In this document: positions 32,893-39,913 of the stretch, piece by piece
Layout: every line of letters starts with the position of its first letter
How positions within the stretch are numbered: the first letter of the stretch is position 1
NCBI RefSeq assembly: GCF_014637795.1
Contig: NZ_BMFD01000023.1
Span: 1 to 39,913, forward strand
Origin: Belliella aquatica
GTDB taxonomy: Bacteria; Bacteroidota; Bacteroidia; Cytophagales; Cyclobacteriaceae
Reading direction: 5' to 3'
DNA length: 39,913 nucleotides
Notes under the pieces: model-generated
The model's database searches: none
What the model was told of the DNA's origin: nothing
Seen by the model: the letters and a program-made list of their open reading frames with translations, nothing else
Made by a program: the position numbers and the translations under genes

Positions 32893-34494
32893 TTAGGGTT
32901 TGAAAATGATCAATTTTTGGCCAAGTTGTATATTGTCATTAGGAAGGTTATTCCATTTTTTAATTTCTTCTACTCGGACACCATATCGTTGACTTATTCT
33001 GAAAAGGTTTTCACCTTGAGATACAGTGTGGCTGATCCTTGTGGGACTTGCTTGTTGAGTTGGCGTAGTTTGTTCAACAGGCCTAGTTATAGGCTGACTC
33101 GTTTGAGTAGGAGCGGGCTGTGCCAGCGGAATCGGAGCAGTTTGCCTTTGCTGATTTACAGGAAGTACTTTGATATCTTCCCCTCTTTTCCTATGTTCTT
33201 GTAGATTGAGAACCATTCCTACTTGCAGGCTTCTGTCATTTCTGATTCTATTTTTAGCTTTCAATGAAGAAAGTTTGATTCCGTATTTTTGAGAAATTGA
33301 CCAAAGTGTTTCTCCTTGTTGGACAATGTGGATTTCTGCATCTGCACTGCCTTTTTTTGGCGCGGTATAATAATATTGACCTGCTTCAATAGGATCTTTT
33401 TTATCCAAATCATTTATTCTCCTGAATTTACCCGAACGCATGCCGATTTGATCAGTGAAGTTGTCTTGTGAAGTGCTTGTAGCAGCTTCAACTGCTTCTA
33501 TATCATTGACCAAAATCTGATCTGTCTGTGTGGACTTAGCAGTATTGCCTGTGACCTTTGGATATGAATTGGCTTGTGCTTGGCTATATCTTGTGGTCTG
33601 ATAAGTAGTAGTCGAATTGTTAGTAGGAGTACTGACCGTTGCAACTGCTGGTTTAGCTTGGGGGGTTCCTCTTTTTACGTAAACAACGGAATAGGTTTTA
33701 TCCCCGGGGATTTGACCATTACTTGTCCATTTGTTATAGTCTTTTAACTCTGCTTCAGGGACACCAAGTCTGACTGCAATTGCTTTCAGTGTAGTCGGGC
33801 CTTGGACTGAAATTTCTTCCAGATAACCCGTATTCGATACCAATCTTCCTATTTGCCCTTCGAAAGCGATTTTATGTGCGAGAAATTTCTTGAAATACCA
33901 ATGCGTATTTCTATCAAGCTCAACAACCTTTTTACCGTTATACTGGGTGCCAAAATAAGATTTAGCACCACCCAAACCCATCTGATAGGCCACTAAACCA
34001 CACATCCAATTGTCAAATTGACTGTTGTTTTTCTTCAAATATCTTGCGGCTCCTTGGGTGGAGGAAACAATGTTTTTCCTTTCGTCAATCTGATTGTCTA
34101 CTCTCAAAAAAACCTCTTCAGCAGTTCCTTTTTTAAACTGCCAAAAGCCAACTGCATTAGAAGTAGAGACAGCATCTGAAATAAGACTGCTTTCTTGAAT
34201 GACCAAATATTTTAAATCAAGTGGAACTCCAATAGCTTGAAGCTCTCTCTCAATAATAGGCATGTAGAGGTTGACCCTGTCAAGTTTTGTCTTGAAATAC
34301 GTTTGATTTCTGTGCAAAGCATCTACATCCAGTTGGATTTCCCGCCTTGCTTGTTCATTAAGTTTGAGTGTCAAATCAGCGAAATATATCTCTCTCGGTA
34401 CTTGCGGGATTTGCCCAAAAGAGTGGCTACAAATCAAGGTAAAAAGTACAACGAATAGACTTTTTGAAATGATTTTTAAAAAACGTGATTTCAT
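32893..34494 (-). CDS. MltD-like lytic murein transglycosylase with LysM repeats
   Basis: 533 aa. Signal peptide about 1-27 (LICSHSFGQ). The goose-lysozyme/SLT domain (about 75-230) carries the catalytic E101 (VIQESS), GFWQF at 116-120 and a YQMGLGG motif. A LysM-like segment (about 235-275) precedes two clear LysM domains, near 390-435 (VQQGETLWSISQKYG) and 487-532 (VSQGENLFRISQRYG), joined by Thr/Gln/Pro-rich linkers. The enzyme cleaves peptidoglycan glycan strands, forming 1,6-anhydro ends; the LysM domains bind murein. Its start overlaps the O-methyltransferase stop by 4 bp. Confidence 0.92.
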   Translation of the reverse strand: MKSRFLKIISKSLFVVLFTLICSHSFGQIPQVPREIYFADLTLKLNEQARREIQLDVDALHRNQTYFKTKLDRVNLYMPIIERELQAIGVPLDLKYLVIQESSLISDAVSTSNAVGFWQFKKGTAEEVFLRVDNQIDERKNIVSSTQGAARYLKKNNSQFDNWMCGLVAYQMGLGGAKSYFGTQYNGKKVVELDRNTHWYFKKFLAHKIAFEGQIGRLVSNTGYLEEISVQGPTTLKAIAVRLGVPEAELKDYNKWTSNGQIPGDKTYSVVYVKRGTPQAKPAVATVSTPTNNSTTTYQTTRYSQAQANSYPKVTGNTAKSTQTDQILVNDIEAVEAATSTSQDNFTDQIGMRSGKFRRINDLDKKDPIEAGQYYYTAPKKGSADAEIHIVQQGETLWSISQKYGIKLSSLKAKNRIRNDRSLQVGMVLNLQEHRKRGEDIKVLPVNQQRQTAPIPLAQPAPTQTSQPITRPVEQTTPTQQASPTRISHTVSQGENLFRISQRYGVRVEEIKKWNNLPNDNIQLGQKLIIFKP

Positions 34495-35135
34495 AATTTT
34501 CTTGCTAACATGATGCCGTCCCGGATGGGAAGCAATACATTTTCTACTCTTGGATCTTCTTGAACCATTTTGTTATATTCCAATAAGACTTTGGTGTCTT
34601 TATCGATTTTTTTTCCTTCTTCTACAAGAATTTTACCTGACCACAATACATTGTCAGCCATGATAATTCCTCCAGGATTCATTCTGTCGATAATCAAATT
34701 ATAGTAATTGATGTAATTGGCTTTGTCTGCATCGATAAACGCCATATCGAAATTACCCTCCAATGTTGGGATGATGTCCAATGCATTTCCTAACCGATAA
34801 TCGATCTGATCTGCCAAACCTGATTTTTGGAAAAAGCCTTTGACCATGGGTGCAATCTCGTCATTGATGTCCAATGTGATCAATTTTCCATTTTTACCCA
34901 AACCGCGAGCCATACAAATCCCCGAATAACCAGTATAGGTTCCTATTTCCAAAATCACCTTGGGATTGTGCATCTTGACCAATAATTCCAGAAATTTTCC
35001 CTGCAAATGCCCAGAAAGCATTCTTGGCATCATGACTTTGGTATGGGTTTCTCTAGTAATGTGCAGAAGCAATTCATCCTCTTCCGAAGTGTGATTTTCA
35101 CAATAGGCCAATAACTCAGGAGCGATAAATTCCAT
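34491..35135 (-). CDS. O-methyltransferase family 3 (CCoAOMT-like)
   Basis: 214 aa. SAM-binding motif EIGTYTGYSG (about 61-70), then a helix, ITLDIND as acidic post-motif, and FIDADKANYINYY near 130 with the metal-binding DADK typical of catechol/caffeoyl-CoA O-methyltransferases. It methylates hydroxyl groups of small aromatic or catechol-like molecules with divalent metal; the true substrate here is unknown. It sits one base after the M16 peptidase stop and overlaps the murein hydrolase, in a four-gene envelope-type operon. Confidence 0.9.
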   Translation of the reverse strand: MEFIAPELLAYCENHTSEEDELLLHITRETHTKVMMPRMLSGHLQGKFLELLVKMHNPKVILEIGTYTGYSGICMARGLGKNGKLITLDINDEIAPMVKGFFQKSGLADQIDYRLGNALDIIPTLEGNFDMAFIDADKANYINYYNLIIDRMNPGGIIMADNVLWSGKILVEEGKKIDKDTKVLLEYNKMVQEDPRVENVLLPIRDGIMLARKL

Positions 35136-35136
35136 T

Positions 35137-36366
35137 TTATTTGGGTAAATAGGTTAGAAAACTCAATTGATCAGGTGCAAATACTTCGTTTGCTATTTCT
35201 TGCAATTCCTCAGACGTAGTCTCACGAATCATCCCAAAGATACTGTCCAATGAATCAATTTTGCCTTTATCTAAAAGATTTTTACCGAATACTAGCATCA
35301 AAGCTGCATAATTTTCTTCTGCCATCGCCATTTGCCCTATAGCTTGTTCTTTGGCCATGTGAAGCTGCATAGTTCCAAGCTTCTGAGTGCGCAGTTTTTC
35401 CATTTCTTTGAGGACAAGCTTGCTCGCCCGTTTCACCGTATTTTCTTCCGTTCCGAAAAATATCCCTAAGAATCCCGTATCTGAATAAGTTTGATATGCT
35501 GATTCTACAGCATAAACGTAACCATGTTTTTCTCTCAATGAAAGATTAAGCCTTGAGTTCATGCTCGGCCCACCCAGGATATTGTTCAATAAATACAGCT
35601 TAAACCGCTTCGGGTCATAGATGGAATAAGCAGGTTTTCCGATAGCACAGTGGGCTTGACTGATATCTTTTTCTATCACTTTTGTCTTTGGGACATACTG
35701 CGAATAGCCACTTCTGATATAAAGACTCCTTTTTTCAGGGATGGATGAAAGGAAACCCTCAACTTGGTTCAGTACTTTCTTGAAACTGATATTTCCGACT
35801 ACAGAAAAAACAATATTGGTTGTATCCATTCTGCTGGAAATAAAATCAAAGAAGTCCTGCTGACTGAATTTTCCTACCGTTTCCTCCGTCCCAAGGATAT
35901 TTCGCCCCAACGCATGCCCTTCAAAAACCAATTCATCAAATTCATCTTGAATGGCATCTTCTGGAGAATCCCGATACATCGCCATTTCTTCTAAGATAAC
36001 TTGCCTTTCTTTCTCGATTTGTTTTTCTGGAAATGTACTATTGAAAGTAATGTCGCAAAGTAACTCAGCAGCTTTATTGAAGTGCTCTTTGAGAATGCTG
36101 GCATAAAAGCAAACCTTCTCTTTCGTGGTGTAGGCATTGAGTTCACCGCCTAGCGATTCCAAACGGTTGATAATATGAAAGGCTTTGCGCTTTTTAGTGC
36201 CTTTGAAAGCCATGTGCTCCCAAAAGTGAACAAGTCCCTCTTGTTCTTTTGACTCGTCCCTACTTCCAATATTCAATATAAATCCCGAATGAACCATCCT
36301 CGTGTGAGGTACTTCCATGTGGATAATTCTGATTCCGTTTGATAGTTCTTTGAGGTTGTATTGCAT
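35137..36366 (-). CDS. M16 family zinc peptidase
   Basis: 409 aa from the ATG at 36366 (MQYNLKELSNGIRI); a longer reading from 36426 adds an unlikely tail containing the promoter. Zinc motif HFWEH (H47, E50, H51) and the distal glutamate E127 (VILEEM) are intact; the C-terminal half (about 190-400) is the second M16 domain. PreP/PqqL/YmxG-like members cleave peptides in the cytosol. It is the first gene of the operon; a -7 box (TATTTTTG) lies 26 bp upstream. Genes of this operon may be coupled by very short gaps. Confidence 0.9.
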   Translation of the reverse strand: MQYNLKELSNGIRIIHMEVPHTRMVHSGFILNIGSRDESKEQEGLVHFWEHMAFKGTKKRKAFHIINRLESLGGELNAYTTKEKVCFYASILKEHFNKAAELLCDITFNSTFPEKQIEKERQVILEEMAMYRDSPEDAIQDEFDELVFEGHALGRNILGTEETVGKFSQQDFFDFISSRMDTTNIVFSVVGNISFKKVLNQVEGFLSSIPEKRSLYIRSGYSQYVPKTKVIEKDISQAHCAIGKPAYSIYDPKRFKLYLLNNILGGPSMNSRLNLSLREKHGYVYAVESAYQTYSDTGFLGIFFGTEENTVKRASKLVLKEMEKLRTQKLGTMQLHMAKEQAIGQMAMAEENYAALMLVFGKNLLDKGKIDSLDSIFGMIRETTSEELQEIANEVFAPDQLSFLTYLPK

Positions 36367-36391
36367 TTCTAATGATTTCGCAATTAATGTA

Positions 36392-36399
36392 CAAAAATA
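36392..36399 (-). promoter_or_regulatory. -7 box for the M16 peptidase operon
   Basis: TATTTTTG on the minus strand, an exact TAnnTTTG match, 26 bp before the ATG. TTG at 36424-36426 could be -33 but is 27 bp away, slightly long. Confidence 0.5.
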
Positions 36400-36462
36400 T
36401 AATAGTTTTAATGGTTTTTGGTTCAATTTTAGTGTAATTCCAAGTTTTAAACCTTAGAAAAT

Positions 36463-36470
36463 TATATTTG
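36463..36470 (+). promoter_or_regulatory. -7 box for the aminopeptidase P gene
   Basis: TATATTTG, an exact TAnnTTTG match 30 bp before the ATG, in the divergent 133-bp gap shared with the M16 operon. Confidence 0.5.
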
Positions 36471-36499
36471 TAAATAGAAAGTAAAAATCAAAAGACAAT

Positions 36500-37792
36500 A
36501 TGAAATATAACCCACTTCCAAAAGAGCTGTATATCAAAAACCGCAAGAAGTTGACCGAGAAATTACCAGCGAAATCTCTTGCTGTTTTTCATTCGAATGA
36601 CATCATGCCAACCAATGCGGACGGGACAATGCGGTTCAGACAGAATAATGATATTTTTTACCTGAGTGGAATTGATCAGGAAGAGTCCATTTTGATTCTT
36701 TGTCCTGATTTCCCCAATCCTGATATGCGGGAAGTACTTTTTTTAAGAGAGACAAACGAACATATAGCCATCTGGGAAGGGCACAAATACACCAAAGACG
36801 AAGCACTAGAAGCTTCAGGAATTCAAAACATCCAATGGCTAGCCAATTTTGATCAGGTATTCAATACCTTGATGTCGCTCAGCGAAAATGTGTTTCTCAA
36901 TACCAACGAACACCTGCGAGCAGATGTACAGGTAGAGAGTAGAGATTCGAGGTTTATCAAAACCTGCAAAGAGAGATTTCCGCTGCATACCTATCATCGT
37001 GTAGCACCTTTGATGCATCAGTTAAGGGCTGTAAAAGAGCAAGAGGAAATCAATCAGATGCAAATTGCCTGTGACATTACTGAAAATGGGTTTAGAAGAA
37101 TCCTCTCTTTTGTGAAGCCGGGTGTGACAGAATACGAGATTGAGGCTGAATTTATCCATGAATTTACCCGAAATAGAAGTAAAGGTTTTGCTTACGAACC
37201 TATCATTGCTTCTGGTGCTAATGCCTGTGTACTTCATTACATTGAAAATAAAGAAATCTGCAAGGATGGAGACTTGATCCTTTTTGATGTAGGAGCGGAA
37301 TATGGAAATTACAATGCTGATATGTCAAGGACCATCCCTGTCAATGGCAGATTCACCAAAAGGCAGCGAGCTGTTTATGATTCTGTCTTGCGTGTACAAA
37401 GTGCAGCCATGGATATCTTAAGGCCTGGTGTGAATATTCAGGATTACCACAAAGAAGTGGGTTTGATTATGCAGTCTGAGTTGGTTAGTTTGGGCTTGAT
37501 CGATCAGACAGATATCAAAAACCAAGATCCAAAATGGCCTGCCTACAAAAAATACTTTATGCACGGCACTTCTCACCATTTAGGATTAGATGTTCATGAT
37601 GTAGGAACGATGTACGAGGCAATAACTCCCGGGATGGTTTTCACTGTAGAACCAGGGATTTATATTCAGGAAGAAGGTTTGGGGATTAGATTAGAAAACA
37701 ATATCGTCATTCAAGACAACGGTTACTTCGACCTGATGCGCAATATCCCGATAGAAGCAGAGGAAATTGAGGAATTGATGAATAAAGGATAA
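36500..37792 (+). CDS. pepP: Xaa-Pro aminopeptidase (aminopeptidase P family, M24B)
   Basis: 430 aa. The N-terminal AMP_N domain (about 4-170) has FRQNNDIFYLSG. The pita-bread catalytic domain has all metal ligands: two aspartates in FDVGAEYGNYNADMSRT, His in HGTSHHLGLDVHDVG, Glu in VEPGIYI and Glu in RLENNIVI. It removes an N-terminal residue ahead of proline in the cytosol, using two Mn/Zn ions. It is divergent from the M16 peptidase operon, with a -7 box (36463) for each direction. Confidence 0.92.
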   Translation: MKYNPLPKELYIKNRKKLTEKLPAKSLAVFHSNDIMPTNADGTMRFRQNNDIFYLSGIDQEESILILCPDFPNPDMREVLFLRETNEHIAIWEGHKYTKDEALEASGIQNIQWLANFDQVFNTLMSLSENVFLNTNEHLRADVQVESRDSRFIKTCKERFPLHTYHRVAPLMHQLRAVKEQEEINQMQIACDITENGFRRILSFVKPGVTEYEIEAEFIHEFTRNRSKGFAYEPIIASGANACVLHYIENKEICKDGDLILFDVGAEYGNYNADMSRTIPVNGRFTKRQRAVYDSVLRVQSAAMDILRPGVNIQDYHKEVGLIMQSELVSLGLIDQTDIKNQDPKWPAYKKYFMHGTSHHLGLDVHDVGTMYEAITPGMVFTVEPGIYIQEEGLGIRLENNIVIQDNGYFDLMRNIPIEAEEIEELMNKG

Positions 37793-37796
37793 AGCG

Positions 37797-37930
37797 TATC
37801 TCGCTAAGGAGGTGGAGGAGCAAAGGTGCGCTGAGTTTTGTTTTTAGCTGGTTGATGCAAAGAAGCGAGAGGCAAGACAAAAGATACAAGAACCAAGATA
37901 TAAGAAAATAGAAGCTTGAGACGAGATGTT
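37797..37930. repeat. Mixed repeat: 'tctcgctaagg...gcaaaggtgcgctgag' and 'gacaaaagatacaaga'
   Basis: The first half (CTCGCTAAGG ... GCAAAGGTGCGCTGAG) resembles the element left of the GxxExxY gene at 12292-12330. The second half (GACAAAAGATACAAGAACC) belongs to the 'acaaga' family. No open frame is real here. Confidence 0.55.
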
Positions 37931-37970
37931 AGAAGTAAATTCTAACAACTACGAAGTAGTTTAACTTTGA

Positions 37971-38058
37971 AGCCCCGGGTTGCTACCCGGGGATTGAAGT
38001 TGATGATGAGGATAACAACCCCGAAGCGCCTGTCCCGAAAATCGGGAGGTTGAACTTC
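37971..38058. repeat. Structured palindromic element with several stems
   Basis: CCCCGGG / CCCGGGG (37973-37992) is one hairpin. A second, larger one is nested: GAAGTT / AACTTC (37996-38001 with 38053-38058), CAACC / GGTTG, and TCCCGA / TCGGGA around an AAA loop. It looks like a mobile-type intergenic palindrome or structured RNA. The AT-rich stretch 38059-38310 that follows holds no other gene. Confidence 0.6.
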
Positions 38059-38325
38059 TTTATTTTTAGGAAAAAGTAAAGCTTGTTTAATGTGCTTATT
38101 TCATTTTTAGTCTAAAAATTTTTTAGATAAACAACCTCAATAAAATTATACATAAAAGAATGATTTTAGACTATAAAGTCTGATTATAGGCAATAAATAT
38201 TTTTAAAGTAGGATTTTTACGATATTAATTATCTCAAAAAATATTTGGAACTAAAATCAATTTTAATTAAGCTTGAAGCAAATAAATTAATTGATAAAGA
38301 AGTACACTTTTATGAAAAAGTATCC

Positions 38326-38388
<63 letters not shown>

Positions 38389-38418
38389 ATTTCTACACTA
38401 TTAGCACATAAATTTTTA

Positions 38419-39033
38419 ATGCGAATGAAGATTGGAATAATTCTTTTGTTGGTTCTTTTTAGCTTTCAAGTCAATGCTCAGGATTTAAAGAAAAACCGTT
38501 TTGAAATAAATACCTTTCAAAATAGAGGGTCAAATACAATTGGTCCAGAATCAGTAAAGACAACAGGAATCAATATCGGATATACAAGATATGTTTTAAA
38601 CAGACTCAACTTGGGAGTTGCTTATGGTTTCGGTGAATTCTACGGCAGAGGTTCCGAGCTTCTAGAGCGTTTTGACGATTTCAATGATTTAGAAAGAGAC
38701 TATCGCCAATTTCAAATTAAACTTGGATACGATGTTATTCAAACTAAAAGATTTGTTTTGGGTATTCATGCTGAATACTTACGAAATTATCGTAATGGAG
38801 TCGATGAAATACTTACTTCATGGGATCGAGATGAACAAGGAAATAAAGTTAATTTTCAAGAAAGTATAGGTTTTAGCCGAAGTGCCACTCCTAGTTTTTA
38901 TACTGGAGCATATTTGATGACTAAGTTGCATAATCAAATTTATTTAAAAGGAGACGCCTCTTATGGAGTTCCAAGTATGAATTTTGATTACCAATTATTT
39001 CAATTTTCATTTGGACTAACCTATCAATTTTAA
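38419..39033 (+). CDS. Outer-membrane beta-barrel protein behind a tetranucleotide repeat
   Basis: 204 aa from ATG 38419 (MRMKIGIILLLVL) or, two codons later, 38425. The signal peptide ends at about VNAQ, mature part from DLKKN. Alternating beta strands and aromatic ends (NIGYTRYVLNRLNLGVAYGFGE, FQIKLGYDVI) and the last residue Phe suit an eight-stranded barrel. No family I can name. A longer open frame from 38245 reads through the ATCT tract as SIYL repeats, which is not protein-like. Expression may depend on the copy number of the tract. Followed by a terminator. Confidence 0.72.
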   Translation: MRMKIGIILLLVLFSFQVNAQDLKKNRFEINTFQNRGSNTIGPESVKTTGINIGYTRYVLNRLNLGVAYGFGEFYGRGSELLERFDDFNDLERDYRQFQIKLGYDVIQTKRFVLGIHAEYLRNYRNGVDEILTSWDRDEQGNKVNFQESIGFSRSATPSFYTGAYLMTKLHNQIYLKGDASYGVPSMNFDYQLFQFSFGLTYQF

Positions 39034-39047
39034 TTAAAAAGTACCTG

Positions 39048-39082
39048 AAAGCTCTCTGGATTTATTTTTAGGGAGCTTTTTA
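39048..39082 (+). terminator. Rho-independent terminator
   Basis: AAAGCTCTCT / AGGGAGCTTT (one G-U pair) with a 12-nt loop and T tail, 15 bp past the outer-membrane protein stop. Confidence 0.8.
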
Positions 39083-39111
39083 AATTAAATGTGTCATTAA
39101 AATTTGAGTAA

Positions 39112-39723
39112 ATGAAAAGAGTATTAATTGTTTTTGCATTTTTATGTGTATCAGTTTCCAGTGCTTTAGCCCAAGAAAGTAAAGATAAAGAACTGATCTA
39201 CAGAATAGGGGCAGGGCCTGCGATTGAAGGAAGTTGGGGTTTTTGGGCTGTTAATTTCATGAATGAATTGAGTTATTATGCCACTCCAAGATTTTCTATC
39301 AATCCATCTTTAACTTATTTGGCATCTGTAGCTGACTTTGACCTTGGTGGTGGTTATTGGGAGCCTAGGATGAATGGTGAAAATACTGAAACATTTGTAT
39401 CGAGCTTATTCACTGATGTTAGATTTCAGTATGATGTGATCAAGACTAATAAGGATTTTAGACTAGGCATTGGTTTCGGTCCATCATTTCAGCATGGAGG
39501 AGATGGAGTACATGGTGGCTGGGTTTTGAATGAATTCGGAGAATATGATAGTGTTTGGCTGGTAGAAAGGTTTGCTAGGTTAGGCTATGTGACACAAGTG
39601 ACCTTCGATTGGCAGGGTAAAAATCTAAATCGAAGAAACACATTGGGAATAAGCATGTCTTCTTTTGAAGGCTATTGGCCATATTATTTGATGGTAAATT
39701 ATAGGCTTGGATTTAAGTTATGA
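39112..39723 (+). CDS. Outer-membrane beta-barrel protein, second of the pair
   Basis: 203 aa. Signal peptide ends near SSALAQ (about 20). Beta strands with aromatic ends (YRIGAGPAIEGSWGFWAVNF, FRLGIGFGPSFQHGG) and a C-terminal FKL in place of a final Phe. Same layout and similar size as the gene before it, so they may be divergent copies or two subunits. No nearby promoter sequence is clear; a terminator separates the two genes, so they are probably transcribed separately. The family is unknown to me. Confidence 0.72.
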   Translation: MKRVLIVFAFLCVSVSSALAQESKDKELIYRIGAGPAIEGSWGFWAVNFMNELSYYATPRFSINPSLTYLASVADFDLGGGYWEPRMNGENTETFVSSLFTDVRFQYDVIKTNKDFRLGIGFGPSFQHGGDGVHGGWVLNEFGEYDSVWLVERFARLGYVTQVTFDWQGKNLNRRNTLGISMSSFEGYWPYYLMVNYRLGFKL

Positions 39724-39773
39724 TAAAGTCTGAAATGGAGTCTGATGCTATTGTTTTGGGAGTATAGTTTGTT

Positions 39774-39806
39774 AGACCTGTCAGGTTTTCAAAACCTGGC
39801 AGGTCT
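39774..39806. repeat. Inverted repeat 'agacctgtcaggtttt / aaaacctggcaggtct'
   Basis: Nearly perfect 16-bp arms around a central C-A junction, lying between the outer-membrane gene and the putative intron start. I recall sequences of this type as dispersed in Bacteroidota genomes. Confidence 0.75.
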
Positions 39807-39810
39807 ACCT

Positions 39811-39913
39811 GTGTGTGCCTTGAATGGTGAATATAGGTCAAAAAGTTGACCGTTCCAACGGGTGAAAGTCCCTTAAGCGCGGGGGTAACGTCCCGAAGCC
39901 AAGCAAGTGGCAA
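39811..39913 (+). mobile_element. Probable 5' end of a group II intron (truncated by window)
   Basis: GTGTG at 39811 (or 39813) fits the GUGYG intron 5' consensus. GGTGAAAGTCC and CGAAGCCAAGCAAGTGGC resemble domain I segments of bacterial group II introns, and the start lies 4 bp past an inverted repeat, where class C introns like to insert. The reverse-transcriptase gene would lie beyond the window. The bottom-strand reading frame here is not a gene. Confidence 0.5.

Noticed and set aside
36367-36426. Upstream extension of the M16 peptidase by 20 codons
   Set aside because: The extra region contains the -7 box and is not conserved-looking; the ATG at 36366 gives a standard M16 N-terminus.
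39713-39913. 66-codon minus-strand frame at the right edge
   Set aside because: Covers the inverted repeat and the intron-like sequence; frames antisense to group II introns are often called but have no support here.

Overview
The window looks like chromosomal DNA of a low-GC Bacteroidota bacterium, most likely in Cytophagales near Cyclobacteriaceae (Algoriphagus/Belliella type). This placement is an inference. It rests on DUF4199, DUF4221-like, DUF3078 and DUF5687 families, TAnnTTTG-type -7 promoter boxes, weak Shine-Dalgarno use, a tmRNA tag reading GESNYAMAA, and AT-rich intergenic 'acaagatacaaga' repeats. No phage, plasmid or CRISPR locus is visible. Most of the window is ordinary housekeeping and envelope DNA with a few odd loci.

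Layout. 1-66: 3' end of a 5S rRNA gene and its terminator. 426-4661: five-gene plus-strand run (dihydroorotase-like pseudoenzyme, two DUF4199 membrane proteins, two GT2 glycosyltransferases), meeting a convergent methyltransferase (4658-5419). 5629-9774: MacA-like adaptor, MacB/FtsX permease and TolC-like channel, with no ATPase gene. 9808-11336: minus-strand SPFH / membrane protein / ribbon-helix-helix operon. 11473-12219: fabG. 12278-13080: GxxExxY gene inside inverted and direct repeats. 13162-16011: lpdA, then an ECF sigma factor with its anti-sigma factor.

16112-20701 is the most unusual block. It has a secreted four-cysteine miniprotein, three DUF4221-like lipoproteins predicted as beta-propellers, and a frameshifted thioredoxin-like lipoprotein. 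A promoter-leader of about 115 bp occurs twice here, and each copy carries the same tiny open frame (MILPAFC...). 20827-24096: an in-frame DUF2721-GDPD fusion, a threonine aldolase, and a YefM/YoeB-type module whose toxin has two consecutive stops. 24254-28259: rarA, a DUF5687 permease with its ABC ATPase, and two small unknown genes. 28432-28837: tmRNA on the minus strand.

29212-37792: a DUF481 protein, dnaX with an A10 slippery tract that opens a tau-length product by -1 frameshifting, then a minus-strand operon (M16 peptidase, O-methyltransferase, LysM lytic transglycosylase, DUF3078) divergent from an aminopeptidase P gene. 37797-39913: intergenic repeats, a run of nearly 16 ATCT units just upstream of an outer-membrane protein gene, a second outer-membrane-type gene, and what looks like the 5' end of a group II intron behind an inverted repeat.

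Much of the coding content serves the cell envelope: glycosyl transfer, efflux, murein cleavage, outer-membrane barrels and lipoproteins. The rest covers translation quality control (tmRNA), replication (dnaX, rarA) and central metabolism (lpdA, fabG, threonine aldolase). Several loci depend on homopolymers or simple repeats (20274-20280, 21250-21254, 31290-31299, 38326-38388). These need read-level checking to separate biology from sequencing error.
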